64,000 nucleotides of DNA from Odontocerum albicorne (GCA_949825065.1 OX463844.1:3377387-3441386); one strand, 5' to 3'. Counted from the stretch's first letter, positions 43,293 through 53,215 are shown. Translations and numbers: made by a program. The notes: generated by a model from the letters alone, not told the origin.

Positions 43293-43725
43293 ATACGAAG
43301 ATTAACTGGTACTCGTTTTAATTTTGCTATTGCAATCGTCATATTATTACAGTTTAATATTAAATTAACTCATTCATGATTTTAATTTTAAAGGTTCGTT
43401 TTTTCAAGAAATATTTCAATTGGATTGATCTTTGTCTGCCTCAGAATTTTAGATAAGGGTGGCGTGTGCAGCTTTAGGACGTAATTGAAGATACTATTTT
43501 TTTTTTGGGAATTATTATTGAAATTAATTATTATACATGTATAATATGAGGATACATACATACATTATACTCCACCTAAAGCCGACTGTGTTACAAATCA
43601 CATATCGGAAGATCTACAAATATTTCATTGTATGGATTTGTTATTAGAGGCGCCATCTGTTGGTTAGTCCCGGGACTTATTGATCGATGTGTTACATCTT
43701 TCTATCGCGATATACATCTTTCACC
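43293..43725. repeat. ~400-bp duplicated block, copy 2, plus array 3 start
   Basis: Second copy of 42546-42985, shortened by about 50 bp after GGTACTCG, followed by CATCTTTCTATCGCGATATA once and a truncated unit at 43717-43725. Confidence 0.85.
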
Positions 43726-43729
43726 TTTT

Positions 43730-44530
43730 CTAAACTCAACTCAATCACGGAGTTTAAAAAAGTAAATTGTATGAGAGAAATATATATACGAAGAGAAAGA
43801 TCGGAGAATGAATGTTGGAAAATTGAAAGTAATGGTGATACTAAAATGTGAAAGGAAAAGAATGCGACATATGGGGGAGTAATGAAAGAATGAAGCAAGT
43901 TGAGGAATTCTACTATTTGTGTGGTATTTTTCGTTAGATGATGGGAAAGTTATTCGGGATATAACGGTATGTAGCGATAGTAAACAAAGGCAATGGGGCA
44001 CTTAAACATATATTCTCGAACCGGACAGTGTCAAAATGTGCTAAGATGATAGTCCACATTAGTATTTTCGTTCCAACTTAGATGAATGGGAGTGAAACAT
44101 GAATGCGGAAAAAGAAGAGCCGAATAAATGCTGTAAGAAAGGCGTGCATTGCGTGGAATATAATATATTATATAGTATAGACTGACTATGTATGACAAAA
44201 TACGGAATGAAGTTATAATGTATGAAAGTAAATGTTCTTAAGATCACGATGAAACAGTTTGGGTATGTATAACGAATGAATGACGAAAGACTAAGAAATA
44301 TAGAGGAAATGTGAGTGGATGGCAAGTAAGAGGAATACAAATGAAAGAATGGTTGGATAAAGTTATTCTGAAAGAAATAAACGTTAAATATGAGAGAAAT
44401 CGTTGAAGTTATTCGAGAAGGTGTATAGATGTTGAAGAGGCTAAATACGTCTATTGAGATAGAAAAGAATGACGCTCTGTCTTCTCTGCCTATCCCGGTA
44501 GCGAAATTTCATGATGGTATGTTTGTTTGT
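43730..44530 (+). mobile_element. LINE family f, degenerate RT C-terminal half and 3' end
   Basis: Plus-strand frames, with frameshifts, show VEFYYLCGIFR, NGALKHIFSNRTVSK, MIVHISIFVPT, MNGSET and KKKSRINAVRK. These correspond to the FKYLG...VNGAL...SRRTVS...LAVHNGVLVPTLMYGSETW block of RTE-like LINEs. MNDERLRNIEE and MKEWLDKVILKEINV follow. It ends CTCTGCCTATCCCGGTAGCG with a GTTTGTTTGT tail. Many stops. Confidence 0.75.
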
Positions 44531-44730
44531 TTGTATGGTATGTAACATCTTTTCATCACGTATTTTTGCCGTAAATCATCACCTCCTGGATGAATTGACT
44601 GGACGACTCAGGAATTCTTACACTTGTTTGATTCTTGGTATAACACTTAAATAAAATGTATGTATTAATGCTGAAAATAACACGCTGTACAATCTCAGGA
44701 TTATCTGAAAACTTAAATAACATACCATCA

Positions 44731-44880
44731 CGCTTCATCTCTGTCGGACTAGGCAGAGAAGAGAGTGAGCCAGGCTTTTACGAGTATATCGCGACACACA
44801 TATTTCGCCTCTATTACACCTATGCATCTACTCGTACAACTCCTACGACATGTTTTCAAATTAAATTCAAATCCAAAACG
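44731..44880 (-). mobile_element. LINE family f 3' end
   Basis: Plus strand GTCGGACTAGGCAGAGAAG, ATTTCGCC, CCTATGCATC, CTCCTACGACATG: the terminal region of family f in minus orientation. A CGAGTA insertion at 44781-44786 is absent from the aligned copies at 5.86 and 51.14 kb. The rest of this LINE continues at 45191-45440 across a SINE. Confidence 0.7.
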
Positions 44881-45190
44881 ACAATTTTATAAAACACCGT
44901 TTAGAGAGCAAACCCTCCTCAAGGGCCCTCGGGACTCAAACCTAATACTAAACAAATCAAGTCTTGCAGCTATAGCAACAGCCGAATAAATCATGTTTAA
45001 CACTTTCTTGGTATACAGTAAACCCCTGTGGGATTATTGCCATGTGACAATCGTTTTTAGCCAACCAGAAATATGTTTATGAAACCTTAAGAGAAACCCA
45101 GACCGAAAACTATTAGGTTTCAACGGAAATTGAACCTGTGGCCTCCGGGTCGGAATACAGGCGTCTTACCAACTAGGCCACGGAGGTCGT
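44881..45190 (-). mobile_element. SINE-A full length, inserted in LINE f
   Basis: Minus order: CGACCTCCGTGGCCTAGTTG, GTAAGACGCC, GGTTCAATTTCCG, spacer, ATATTTCTGGTTGGCTAAAA, CACATGGCAATAATCC, then CGAGGGCCCTTGAGGAGG and CTCTCTAAACGGTGTTTTAT. It separates the two halves of a minus-strand LINE f copy. Confidence 0.8.
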
Positions 45191-45445
45191 CTCTTACTTC
45201 TTATATTTCCTTCTTTCCAAATATCATTCTCTTCTAGCCATACTTTCCACGGTCTTCCTCTAACACGTCTTCCACTCACATTTGAATCTAATATTTGTTT
45301 TGCTAGTCTTTCTTCATTCATTTATTCCTCGTGCCAAAAACATGTTGCTCTTCTTCATCTTACTGAATACTTTATCTTACTGAATACTTCCTCTTCCTGT
45401 ATACTCGTACTTCATCCAAAAAATTACATTTATTCCTGATCACAT
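45191..45445 (-). mobile_element. LINE family f coding fragment
   Basis: The minus frame reads MNEERLAKQILDSNVSGRRV then RGRPWKVWLEENDIWKE: the ERLxKQIxxxxVSGRRxRGRPxxxW region after the RT palm. TACTCGTA at 45412-45419 lies just upstream of it. Confidence 0.75.
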
Positions 45446-45755
45446 CTGCTGTATGATTAAAAAAAAGGAAATTGTACCGATTAGAACACATTTGTTTTTT
45501 AATAGAATTTATTTAAATATTTTATTAAATGCACTTTATTTATTGTATTGTGTAGAATAACACTTTCATTGTGTATTCAAGTACCACTGTATTGAAAAAT
45601 AATATTTTTACCAATAAATTAAAATGTTTCATTATGCCTATATTGATTTTTAATCAGGTTAGCAGATTCTTTTTAAGGATGTGGTCTGAAAAACATTTGA
45701 TGTCCTCGCGGCCGGGCTCGCCCTCTACTGTGGGAATGTGTTTCGACTGAGATGT
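45446..45755. other. unassigned spacer
   Basis: Nothing recognised. Confidence 0.4.
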
Positions 45756-46715
45756 TATGAGATAATCCCAGACTTTTTGATAGCTTCTCTCTTAAATATG
45801 TTTTCTTCTTCATTATCTTGAAATATACTCGTATATGCAAAATCAGGATATATAATACACATATGAACATAATATGTTGCTATCAATAAAATCAAGATAT
45901 ACACATATGTACATAATATGTTGCTATCAATAAAATCAGGATATATACCTATATACATAATAGGTTGCTATCAATAAAATCAGGATATATGGTATACATA
46001 TATGCATAATATGTTGCTATCAATAAAATCAGGATATATGGTATACATATATGCATAATTTGTTGCTATCAATAAAATCAGGATATACACATAATGTACA
46101 TAATATGTTGCTATCAATAAAATCAGGATATACACATAATGTACATAATATTTTGCTATCAATAAAATCAGGATATACACACAATGTACATAATATGTTG
46201 CTATCAATAAAATCAGGATATACACATATGTACATAATATGTTGCTATCAATAAAATCAGGATGTATACCTATGTACATAATAGGTTGCTATCAATAAAA
46301 TCAGGATATATGGTATACATATATGCATAATATGTTGCTATCAATAAAATCAGGAAATACACATAATGTACATAATATGTTGCTTTCAATAAAATCAGGA
46401 TATATACCTATGTACATAATATGTTGCTATCAATAAAATCAAGATATACACATAATGTACATAAAATGTTGCTATCAATAAAATCAGGATATACACAAAA
46501 TGTACATAATATGTTGATATCAATAAAATCAGGATATACACATAATGTACATAATATGTTGCTATCAATAATATCAGGATATACACCTATGTACATAATA
46601 TGTTACTATCAATAAAATCAGGATATATGGTATACATATATGCATCATATGTTGCTATCAATAAAATCAGGATATACACATATGTACATAATATGTTGCT
46701 ATCAATAAACCTATA
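45756..46715. repeat. 44-49-bp minisatellite, ~19 units
   Basis: From about 45840 the unit TGTTGCTATCAATAAAATCA plus GGATATACACATATGTACATAATA repeats with a 44-bp base period. Some units are 47-49 bp, from TATGGTATACATATATGCATAATA variants. The flank 45756-45840 matches 2776-2850. TACTCGTA at 45836-45843 sits at the array edge. All ORFs here are repeat translations. Confidence 0.93.
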
Positions 46716-47110
46716 TTGATTATTATTATTTTAAGTGTTTTTGGTATTTTAATTTGACATTAATATCTTCTTGTACCTCGATTTAGGTGGATTTCAGTGT
46801 ACCGGAACACATCTTCTAATTTTGTATAATTTTCATGTCTTGATTTGTGCCCTTACGAGGTAAATTTTTTTGGAACGTATCTATCGTGTAAATCGAGGGA
46901 TACGTGTATTTCAAATGACGCTTATGGGTGCCAATTTTATCTTTCAGTGTAAAGATTATCGTGAAATATATCGAGACTCTTGTGGTGAATATGTACCAAC
47001 GGCACTATAAAGGTTTACTTTTTGCGGAATTAGAATTGGATGTTTGAATGCTAAAGAATTTCAAATGTCTCATTTTAAGAATTTATGCGGTTTAATATAT
47101 GAAAGAGACG
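46716..47110. other. unassigned spacer
   Basis: Nothing recognised. Confidence 0.4.
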
Positions 47111-47111
47111 A

Positions 47112-47725
47112 ATTCCATAGCCTGGTTGGTAAGACGACTGTCTTTTAACTCAGGGGTTGCGGGTTCGATTCCCGTTAGAATTGGGATTTTTTTAAATAGA
47201 GGTTTGTTTTCACTTAATACTTGAGAATCACCTTCTTTCATTTTATTCATTTCACACTTTTATTGCAAATACAATCTGACGGGCATATTACCAGGCGGCA
47301 ATCTCTTCCAACCAATCAGACAAAAGCAAATGAAGCAAGTTACGTGGTTGATCATTCAAATGACTATCCATCCCCACGAAATCCATAAACACATACGTGA
47401 GCATATGCCCACGGACTCCACAAAAACGGACAATCACCCGATCATTATTTTTCATATAAAGTTAGACATCATCAATCAAAAGAAAAGTAAGGGATGGTGT
47501 AGAGGAAAGGAAAAGAAAAATCAGGAATGAAACAGGTTATTTTACTGACTAGAAATTAAGAGTTTTTTCAGTCGCTTCTTAAAGCATGCCAAGGACGGGG
47601 CGAGTCTTATTGGAGACGGAGAGTTTGTAACTGATTCCAGAGTCACCTTACAGATTGGTTGGAAGAGATTGCTATAGGTCAATAAATTAACAAGATTGTA
47701 CTAACAACGAAAGTGGAATACAAGG
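47112..47725 (+). mobile_element. SINE-A interrupted by a LINE
   Basis: Head at 47112-47240: ATAGCCTGGTTGGTAAGACG, then GGGTTGCGGGTTCGATTCCC, T-run spacer, CACTTAATACTTGAGAATC. The tail resumes at 47651: CAGATTGGTTGGAAGAGATT, TCAATAAATTAACAAGATTG, AACGAAAGTGGAATACAAG. The two parts join in register once the LINE is removed. The head folds tRNA-like but belongs to the SINE, not to a functional tRNA. Confidence 0.8.
47241..47644 (-). mobile_element. LINE family h 3' end inserted in SINE-A
   Basis: Minus orientation: GGAATCAGTTACAAAC, TTGGCATGCTTTAAGAAGC, 3' UTR with GATTGTCCGTTTTTGTGG, then GATTGGTTGGAAGAGATTGC and GCAATAAAAGTGTGAAATG at the 3' end. TCACCTT flanks both sides (around 47234 and 47642), a short TSD. 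It shares its terminal ~60 bp with the very SINE it landed in. Confidence 0.82.
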
Positions 47726-47910
47726 CGGCGCAAAAGTAGCTTATCTATTTTTTCCTTATAACTGAAATAACACACATGGAATGTTTTTACGGTAATGTAT
47801 TTTTAAATTCATAAATGTTATTTTAACATAAGATTTCGAAAGTTAAACCTTTTAAGTCGTCGCCTCTTTCTAACTCACAATATTGCGCTTTGTTACAATT
47901 TTTTTAAAGA
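47726..47910. other. unassigned spacer
   Basis: Nothing recognised. Confidence 0.4.
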
Positions 47911-48064
47911 ATAGATATGACCGAAGTCATAGGTATCCTTAATATCTTCGAACACTAGGCAGAAAAAGTGGCTGTGTCGTTCGAGGGGAGTAGCACAGCG
48001 CGCGGTTCGAACCGACGACCTTCCACACAGAAGTCCAGTGCGTTACCGCACGGCCATGCACCTC
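47911..48064 (-). mobile_element. SINE-B (tRNA-derived), best copy
   Basis: Minus strand: GGTGCATGGCCGTGCGGTAA (A box), CGCACTGGACTTC, GGTCGTCGGTTCGAACCGCG (B box), then an unrelated body ending GGATACCTATGACTTCGGTC. No T-stem/acceptor closure of a real tRNA. Other copies at 29141-29275 and 60990-61130. Confidence 0.78.
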
Positions 48065-48365
48065 AATATTAGAGGGTATAACATATTTTTAATTTTAATA
48101 CAAAGTATTGAGATCTTCTGACAACCGGATAGACTTTTGGTTAAATTTATATCTTCTTTGTATGCCAACCAATATTGATCTCAAATATCAATTCATTCAC
48201 ATTTTTAATAATACTCGTACTTATATATAACATACATCTTCTGAAGTCTGATGGCATTAAAATTTATGATCATATTTAGTTTTGAGTTCGATTTCGAATA
48301 GTAATTAAACAAATAGATAATATAAAAAAATAAGAGTGCAGATTTAACTAATTTATTAGTATATA
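48065..48365. other. unassigned spacer
   Basis: TACTCGTA at 48212-48219, otherwise nothing recognised. Confidence 0.4.
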
Positions 48366-49325
48366 CGAGGCATATCCAGAAAGTAAGTGTACTGAATTTT
48401 TGTAGGTTACATTTTTTTTTCTTTTAAACAAAAAAATTGCGTGGTTACCGTAGTACATATGTAAGCTATTTTTCGACATAGTCGCCATTCCTCTCAATGC
48501 AGGTGGTGAAGCGGGGTATCAACTTTTTTATGCCTTCCTCGAAGTAGTTTCCCGCCAACCCCTCCGTCCGCTTCTCTACCTCCTTCTTTACCTCCTCGTC
48601 GGTTGAAAACCTTTTCCCACCCATGTGCAGCTTCAGGGAGGTAAAGATATAGTAATCTGAAGGTGCTAGGTCAGGGGAATGCGCGGGATGGTTCAGGACA
48701 TCCCATTTAAACGAGGCGAGCAGTTCCTTCGTGGCGTTGGCCGTGTGTGGTCTGACATTGTCATGCAGCAGGCAGACTCCCTTTGTCAGCATGCCTCTCC
48801 TCTTGTTCTGAATCGCCCTCCGCAATTTTTTTAGGGTCTCACAGTATCTTGCAGAGTTGATGGTCTCCCCTTGAGGCATATATTCAATTAAAATTATGTC
48901 TTGATAGTCCCAAAACACGGATGCCATGATTTTCTTGGCTGAAATTGTGGTTTTGAACTTTTTGGCGGAGGGTGAAGAGGTGTGACGTGACCTTTTTTAA
49001 ACTTGCGACACCACTTGTACACACTCGTACGATTCATAACTTTATCACCATATGCAGTTTTCACCTCATTATAAACCTCAATCGGAGGTTTTCCCTTCCA
49101 AACGAGATAACGGATGACGCCGCGTATTTCGCACTTGGCGGGAGATTGGATTGACATTTTTCACGAAACGTGTTGTCGCGTCAACACTTCTCAACGTACT
49201 GACCTCGAACCGGTCTCGTTGCGGAGGGGAAGGGTCAGGCTACACGGAAGTGTAGCCAACATGTCGAAAATAAAATCCATCCGGTCGTGAGAGCCTCAGT
49301 ACACTTACTTTCTGGATACGCATAG
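48366..49325 (-). mobile_element. mariner element, internally deleted (copy 2)
   Basis: Ends CGAGGCATATCCAGAAAG (3' side) and, reversed, CTATGCGTATCCAGAAAG (5' side), flanked by TA at 48364-48365 and 49326-49327. 960 bp. The ends, 5' UTR and transposase sequence are nearly identical to 11560-12513, so they are the same family. Copy 2 keeps the N-terminal DNA-binding part that copy 1 lost. Confidence 0.93.
48436..49157 (-). pseudogene. mariner transposase with central deletion and nonsense codon
   Basis: The N-terminal frame starts at the ATG at 49157 (MSIQSPAKCEIRGVIRYLVW) and contains the helix-turn-helix region ending VYKWCRKFKKG at about residue 54. A deletion then joins out of frame to the region after the first catalytic Asp, which is missing. 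The second frame resumes at about 48927 (MASVFWDYQ) with HDNVRPH and SPDLAPSDYYIF, the second and third catalytic Asp with 34 residues between. A TAG at 48466-48468 replaces the Gln codon present in copy 1 near the C-terminus (VEK-stop-LTYVLR). Non-functional. Confidence 0.92.
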
Positions 49326-49327
49326 TA

Positions 49328-49736
49328 TTTCAGAAATATTACAGCTATTTCAATAACAAAAGTAAGTAAATACAAAATAGAAACCAATTATATTATTTCA
49401 TTGAAATAATGTTAACTACGAGGGAAATATGGCGTAGGAATGGGAAGGGACGGATTCAGAGAAAGGAATAAGAAACATGTATATCTAGGCGTTGTTATCT
49501 TTGAAAAGTTTTCTATAAATTTATAAGATTTATGGATTTCATTTGGTATCTCACTGAAGCCAATATCAGGTCCAGCTTGACGGTTAACCTTTCGTACTAT
49601 CTATTTTGAAGGGTTTGAATTCTTTTGATATTAGTATTGTGAGGATTCCAAACTTACTATAAACGTACGAGCTGTATTGATTTTTTAAGGAATCCTTCAT
49701 TCGAATTTTTTCAGACTCTGAAATAATGAAACACAT
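49328..49736. other. unassigned spacer
   Basis: Nothing recognised. Confidence 0.4.
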
Positions 49737-49737
49737 T

Positions 49738-50080
49738 TCATCATCATCATTATCAGCTGAAATTCATCCACTGAAAGATATAGACTTCTCTAAGTTGTTT
49801 CCAAGAAATCCTGCCCTTCGCACTCTGCTGCCACGTAATTGCTAGTTGCTTATATACTTAATCCTAAGAATATATGAAGTTGAACTTGTTCAAGCTGTGT
49901 TCCGTCCACCTGGATCGATGTGACATCAGCAAAGCAGTTTGACATGTATTTTGTCTTTTCAATATTAATTTTCAAACCCGCTAGTTTGCCAAACTCTGCC
50001 AATTCCACCATTTAACTCTATAGTTTTTCAAGACGTGTAGCGAAGAGAACAATATTGTCTGCTAATCTAAAGGTGTATAA
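49738..50080 (-). mobile_element. RTE-type LINE fragment (family c) with (ATG)n tail
   Basis: The minus frame reads FRLADNIVLFATRLEKL (degraded FADDIVLF), MVELAEFGKLAGLKINIEKT, then DVTSIQVDGTQLEQV. It runs to FQLI followed by ATGATGATGATG at the 3' end. The second catalytic Asp is Asn here. The post-palm domain is absent, so there is an internal deletion between palm and 3' end. Confidence 0.8.
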
Positions 50081-50082
50081 TG

Positions 50083-50960
50083 ATTATGCGCGGCAAACCA
50101 TCGAACATTGGCTCACGCGGCAGACGTGCTTAGGCCGAGCCCACACCAAAGTGCTTCGTTAGGTACTAAGCTAGGTTTTACGTGACTCATATACTAGGTG
50201 ACTTCATGCCTGGCCACACCAAAGTGCTACGTACAAATTCATTTGACAGTTGGGAGCGGTTGAGTCAACACACGATGTCACTCTCAAAACTAACCAATTT
50301 CATAACAACTTACCATCTTTATTTGCTTTCTGTGCAACTTCATTCCAAAGGGATTGTATTTCAGGTACATTTTTCTATAATGGGTTCCACCAAGGCTCTC
50401 TTTTGTACACAGCTGTCATTAAAACTTCCGCCATCTTGTAAATTAACCAACGTCTGTTCACTAGGAGATTCACTCGATGACTAATCGTCATGCAACGTGG
50501 CGCGAAGCGTGCAGTGTGACCACTGCGATAGTATGTGGTACGTTGGTTCGCTAGGATATGTCACCTAACTCGCAACATAGCTCTAAGCATCAAACGAGGC
50601 TCCTACCTGTGTGGCCGAGGCCTTAATAAATACTGAGTTGCCGTGCGAGCCAAATCTAATATTGCCGCGCGGCGATCCGATCGCTGTCGGATTTTGGGTG
50701 CGCGGCAAAGGCTAGTCAGTTCACTGCTGATGCGCGATTGAGATGGGCGTTTAGTTATTTGAGTTGGGTTGCGCAGCAACGCGACAAGATGGACAATGAA
50801 AAGAAGACCGATCAATCGCGGCATTCGTAGCCGGATCGTCTGCCGCGCTGTATCAAAAGTCGTCGCAAAATTGGCTCGCGCGGCAAATGAACGGGTTTGC
50901 CGCGGTCGAACATGTCTCACGTGGCAGTCGCGCGTAATCGACACAAAGCTTAAGATTGTT
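50083..50960. repeat. GC-rich repeat block interrupted by a Harbinger MITE
   Basis: GC-rich sequence on both sides of the MITE (50083-50132 and 50623-50960) with recurring TTTGCCGCG / GCGCGGCAAA words. A direct repeat links the two ends: TCGAACATTGGCTCACG with CGGCAG on the left, TCGAACATGTCTCACG with TGGCAG on the right. Possibly an unclassified DNA transposon with subterminal repeats. Frames are open on both strands but without motifs. Confidence 0.5.
50133..50622 (+). mobile_element. Harbinger-like MITE (long form)
   Basis: TTA at 50130-50132 and 50623-50625 is a 3-bp TSD. Ends GGCCGAGCCCACACC and, reversed, GGCCTCGGCCACACAGG are an imperfect TIR. 490 bp. The right ~190 bp matches 16535-16737 reversed. 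The central 50250-50440 segment is open in two plus frames but no transposase motif is recognised. Confidence 0.78.
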
Positions 50961-51028
50961 CAGACATAAACAATTGATACAGATTCCCTTATTTTCTCGT
51001 TCGAGCTTCTTGAGAACATGTTCTATGG

Positions 51029-51090
51029 TAGCATTGAATAATTTTGGCGAGATGGTATCTTTCGACAAAATTATTCAACGCTACGTACAT
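51029..51090. repeat. 19-bp inverted repeat
   Basis: GTAGCATTGAATAATTTTG and CAAAATTATTCAACGCTAC (one mismatch) around an ~18-nt loop. Confidence 0.75.
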
Positions 51091-51540
51091 ACAACCTATA
51101 ACGCTATCTCCCTGTCAGTGTAGGCAGAGAGAACAGAGTGCCAAACTTTTCTCTTTTGACTCACATCCTTTGCCTTTTCTACATTCATCCTACGATTTTT
51201 CTGGCTTTTTTTTACGTTTCCTTTAAAAAGATCATCTACCAAGCCTACCAATCACATTTGCACTTTATATTTTTGTTAGTCTTTCCTCAATTCATTCGTT
51301 CTCCATGCCCAAACCATTTCAGAATGCTCATATTAATTTTTCTAAATAAATCAGTTTTAAGTTCACACAATTCCCTAATCACTTGATTACGTTTTCTGTT
51401 ATAAATTGTCACCCATAGTATTTTTCTCAGTCTTTACATTTCTACAGTGCTTATTCGGCTTCCTTCAGTCTTTTTCACACTCACATTTTACTCCAATAAA
51501 TAAATACTGTTTTGGGCTATCATCTTGACAGATTTTGATA
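51091..51540 (-). mobile_element. LINE family f, degenerate C-terminal part and 3' end
   Basis: Minus frames: ELCELKTDLFRKINMSILKW, FGHGERMN, then NIKCKCDW, KKARKIVG and the terminal TLFSLPTLTGR equivalent of SVLSAYP-G. Full of stops. Matches 43730-44530 and 58640-58905. Confidence 0.72.
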
Positions 51541-51904
51541 CTGTTCGATTCGAATATATATGTTTAAGTGCACCATTGACGATGTTTTCTATCTCTGCAC
51601 GCCATTCGATATCCCTCATAACGTCGGTTTTGCAAATAATCAAATCAACGTGTCACTTGTAAGTCAACTTTTGTCCAAGATCACTCTAAAGTCTACTGAT
51701 TTAAAATCATAATATTGCGTACACTTTTGTAATTACCAAATTGAAACAATGAGTTGCGAAAGTCTTACGAAACAAATATATTTGCTGTAGTTTGTATGCT
51801 CTTGTATTTTACTGTAAATCCAATATATTATGTTAATCTTTCGATATTTATATTGTATATTTAATTGTTACATCTTATATTTATGTATTAACTCACACAA
51901 AATT
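51541..51904. other. unassigned spacer
   Basis: Nothing recognised. Confidence 0.4.
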
Positions 51905-52715
51905 TTATTTAAATTTTTTTATTTATTTATTTTTATTTATTTATTTTTTCAAAACAGGCTTAGCCCAAATACTTTGAAAAATACAAGACATTAAAAAATA
52001 AGAAAAATTACATAGAAAAAAAAAAATTATATAAAATAAAAAATAATGCATATGCATACAAACGAGTATATACACACTAACATATGATACACATATATTC
52101 ACAGTCACTTAAGTATGTTGATGAGTGCTTTCTAGCGCGCTCAATCTAAGGAGAAAATTAACTTTTGCTTTTGGTAATGTGATATGAAATATGTCAATAT
52201 CCGAAGCAGTTCCGTTCAGAGGAATTAAGGCCCTTCCAACAGGCATAGCGGCTGGAAGACCCGTTCTTGCGTATGTTATTGAGAACAGTTCTTGTCGGCG
52301 CAGTCTAGTGTAATTGTTAGGAACATTTAACGCTAATCTTTGTAGTAATGCTGGACAGCTCACAACTCCTCGAACGAGTTTGACAACGTATACCAGGAGA
52401 CGCAGATCTCTTCTTACGCTCAAGGAGTTATACCCGAGCATGCCCAGCAGGAACTGAGTAGGATAAAGCCATGGATAGACACCGAACTCTCTCATATACT
52501 ATAGAGATATCGTAGATATTTTTTTTGTACTTTCTCCACCATGAGCGAGTTCTGCGCCCCCACCGGGCTCCAAATGCAAGCATTGCTTTCTAGTTTGCTA
52601 CGGATCAATGAATTAAACAATGTTTTGAGCACCAATTTGTTTTCAAAATTGTAAATGAAATATGTCTGAAATGAATAAGAGCGATGAGAAGAAGTGTTAG
52701 ACTGAGGCAAGAGTG
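51905..52715 (-). mobile_element. LINE 3' part (family i, CR1/jockey-like)
   Basis: Minus frames: LKTLFNSLIRSKLESNACIW, VEKVQKKYLRYLY, a frameshift near 52495, YPTQFLLGMLGYNSLSVRR, LRLLVYVVKLVRGVVSCPAL, YARTGLPAAMPVGRAL, NGTASDIDIFH. This is the canonical post-palm region LxxLYxSLVRSxLEYxxxxW ... VQxxFLRYL. The 3' UTR ends in AAATAAATAAAAATAAAT repeats. The catalytic palm is missing (5' truncation). Confidence 0.85.
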
Positions 52716-52930
52716 GATGGAGGTAGTTGAAGAAATTATAACTTAGAGAATGGTAAGAAGTATGCTTAAAAACCGAAAGTGTTAAACTAATGGCAGATCT
52801 ATATGTGTGTCTTTGTAGTTCGTCGTCCCTTGGTAAGTTTCCATGTTTTTTTTACCAAATGTTTTTATTAAATATATATAGATGCGGGGAAGTATTATAT
52901 ATAATCTAATAACTGCAGCCACCACCTTCA
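52716..52930. other. unassigned spacer
   Basis: Nothing recognised. Confidence 0.35.
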
Positions 52931-53065
52931 TATCCTTATACTCAACTTATTTTTTTATTATATGTTTAATATATCAATAAACGTAGGTTCGAATCCCAAA
53001 ATACAGCGCCCATGACAACAATCAATTCTCTAAACAGCGCTTTATAAAATGTCTGTTTCACTTTT
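52931..53065 (+). mobile_element. SINE 3' module, diverged
   Basis: TATCCTTATACTCAACTTAT then GTAGGTTCGAATCCC (B box), ACAGCGCCCATGACAAC, CTAAACAGCGCTTTATAAAA. Same order as around 29990-30190. Confidence 0.55.
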
Positions 53066-53079
53066 ATGAGAAACAGGTA

Positions 53080-53215
53080 TGCGATGAAAAGATGTACGGA
53101 TATGGACAAGATAAAAATCTGTGTGCATAAATATAAAAGAAAGGTGTGAAAATTTGTTCTCTCTTCCTACCCTAAAATAGGCAAAACTAAACGGTACGTA
53201 AGCAATGAGGTATAT
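53080..53215 (+). mobile_element. LINE family f 3' remnant
   Basis: GTTCTCTCTTCCTACCCT preceded by AAAGGTGTGAAAA matches the last codons of family f. Weak. Confidence 0.4.

Noticed and set aside
42284..43305. CRISPR-like regular repeats
   Set aside because: Units are directly abutting 20-bp tandem repeats without spacers, and the genome is eukaryotic.
42296..43305. ORFs of 76-123 codons in the 20-bp arrays
   Set aside because: They are cyclic translations of the minisatellite in several frames at once, with no independent coding signal.
43741..44340. Minus-strand ORFs of 86-93 codons
   Set aside because: Antisense to LINE f, and rich in F, S, Y and I as expected for spurious AT-rich frames.
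45980..46615. ORFs of 62-99 codons on both strands
   Set aside because: Repeat translations of the 44-49-bp array.
47112..47190. Functional tRNA gene
   Set aside because: Has A- and B-box-like sequences but is the head of a dispersed SINE-A and lacks a consistent acceptor stem.
47990..48064. tRNA gene on the minus strand
   Set aside because: B box is perfect, but the body continues into the SINE-B sequence seen at 29.1 and 61.0 kb.
50182..50484. Transposase gene in the Harbinger MITE
   Set aside because: Two overlapping frames are open but neither contains a DDE or MADF/Myb-like motif I can recognise.
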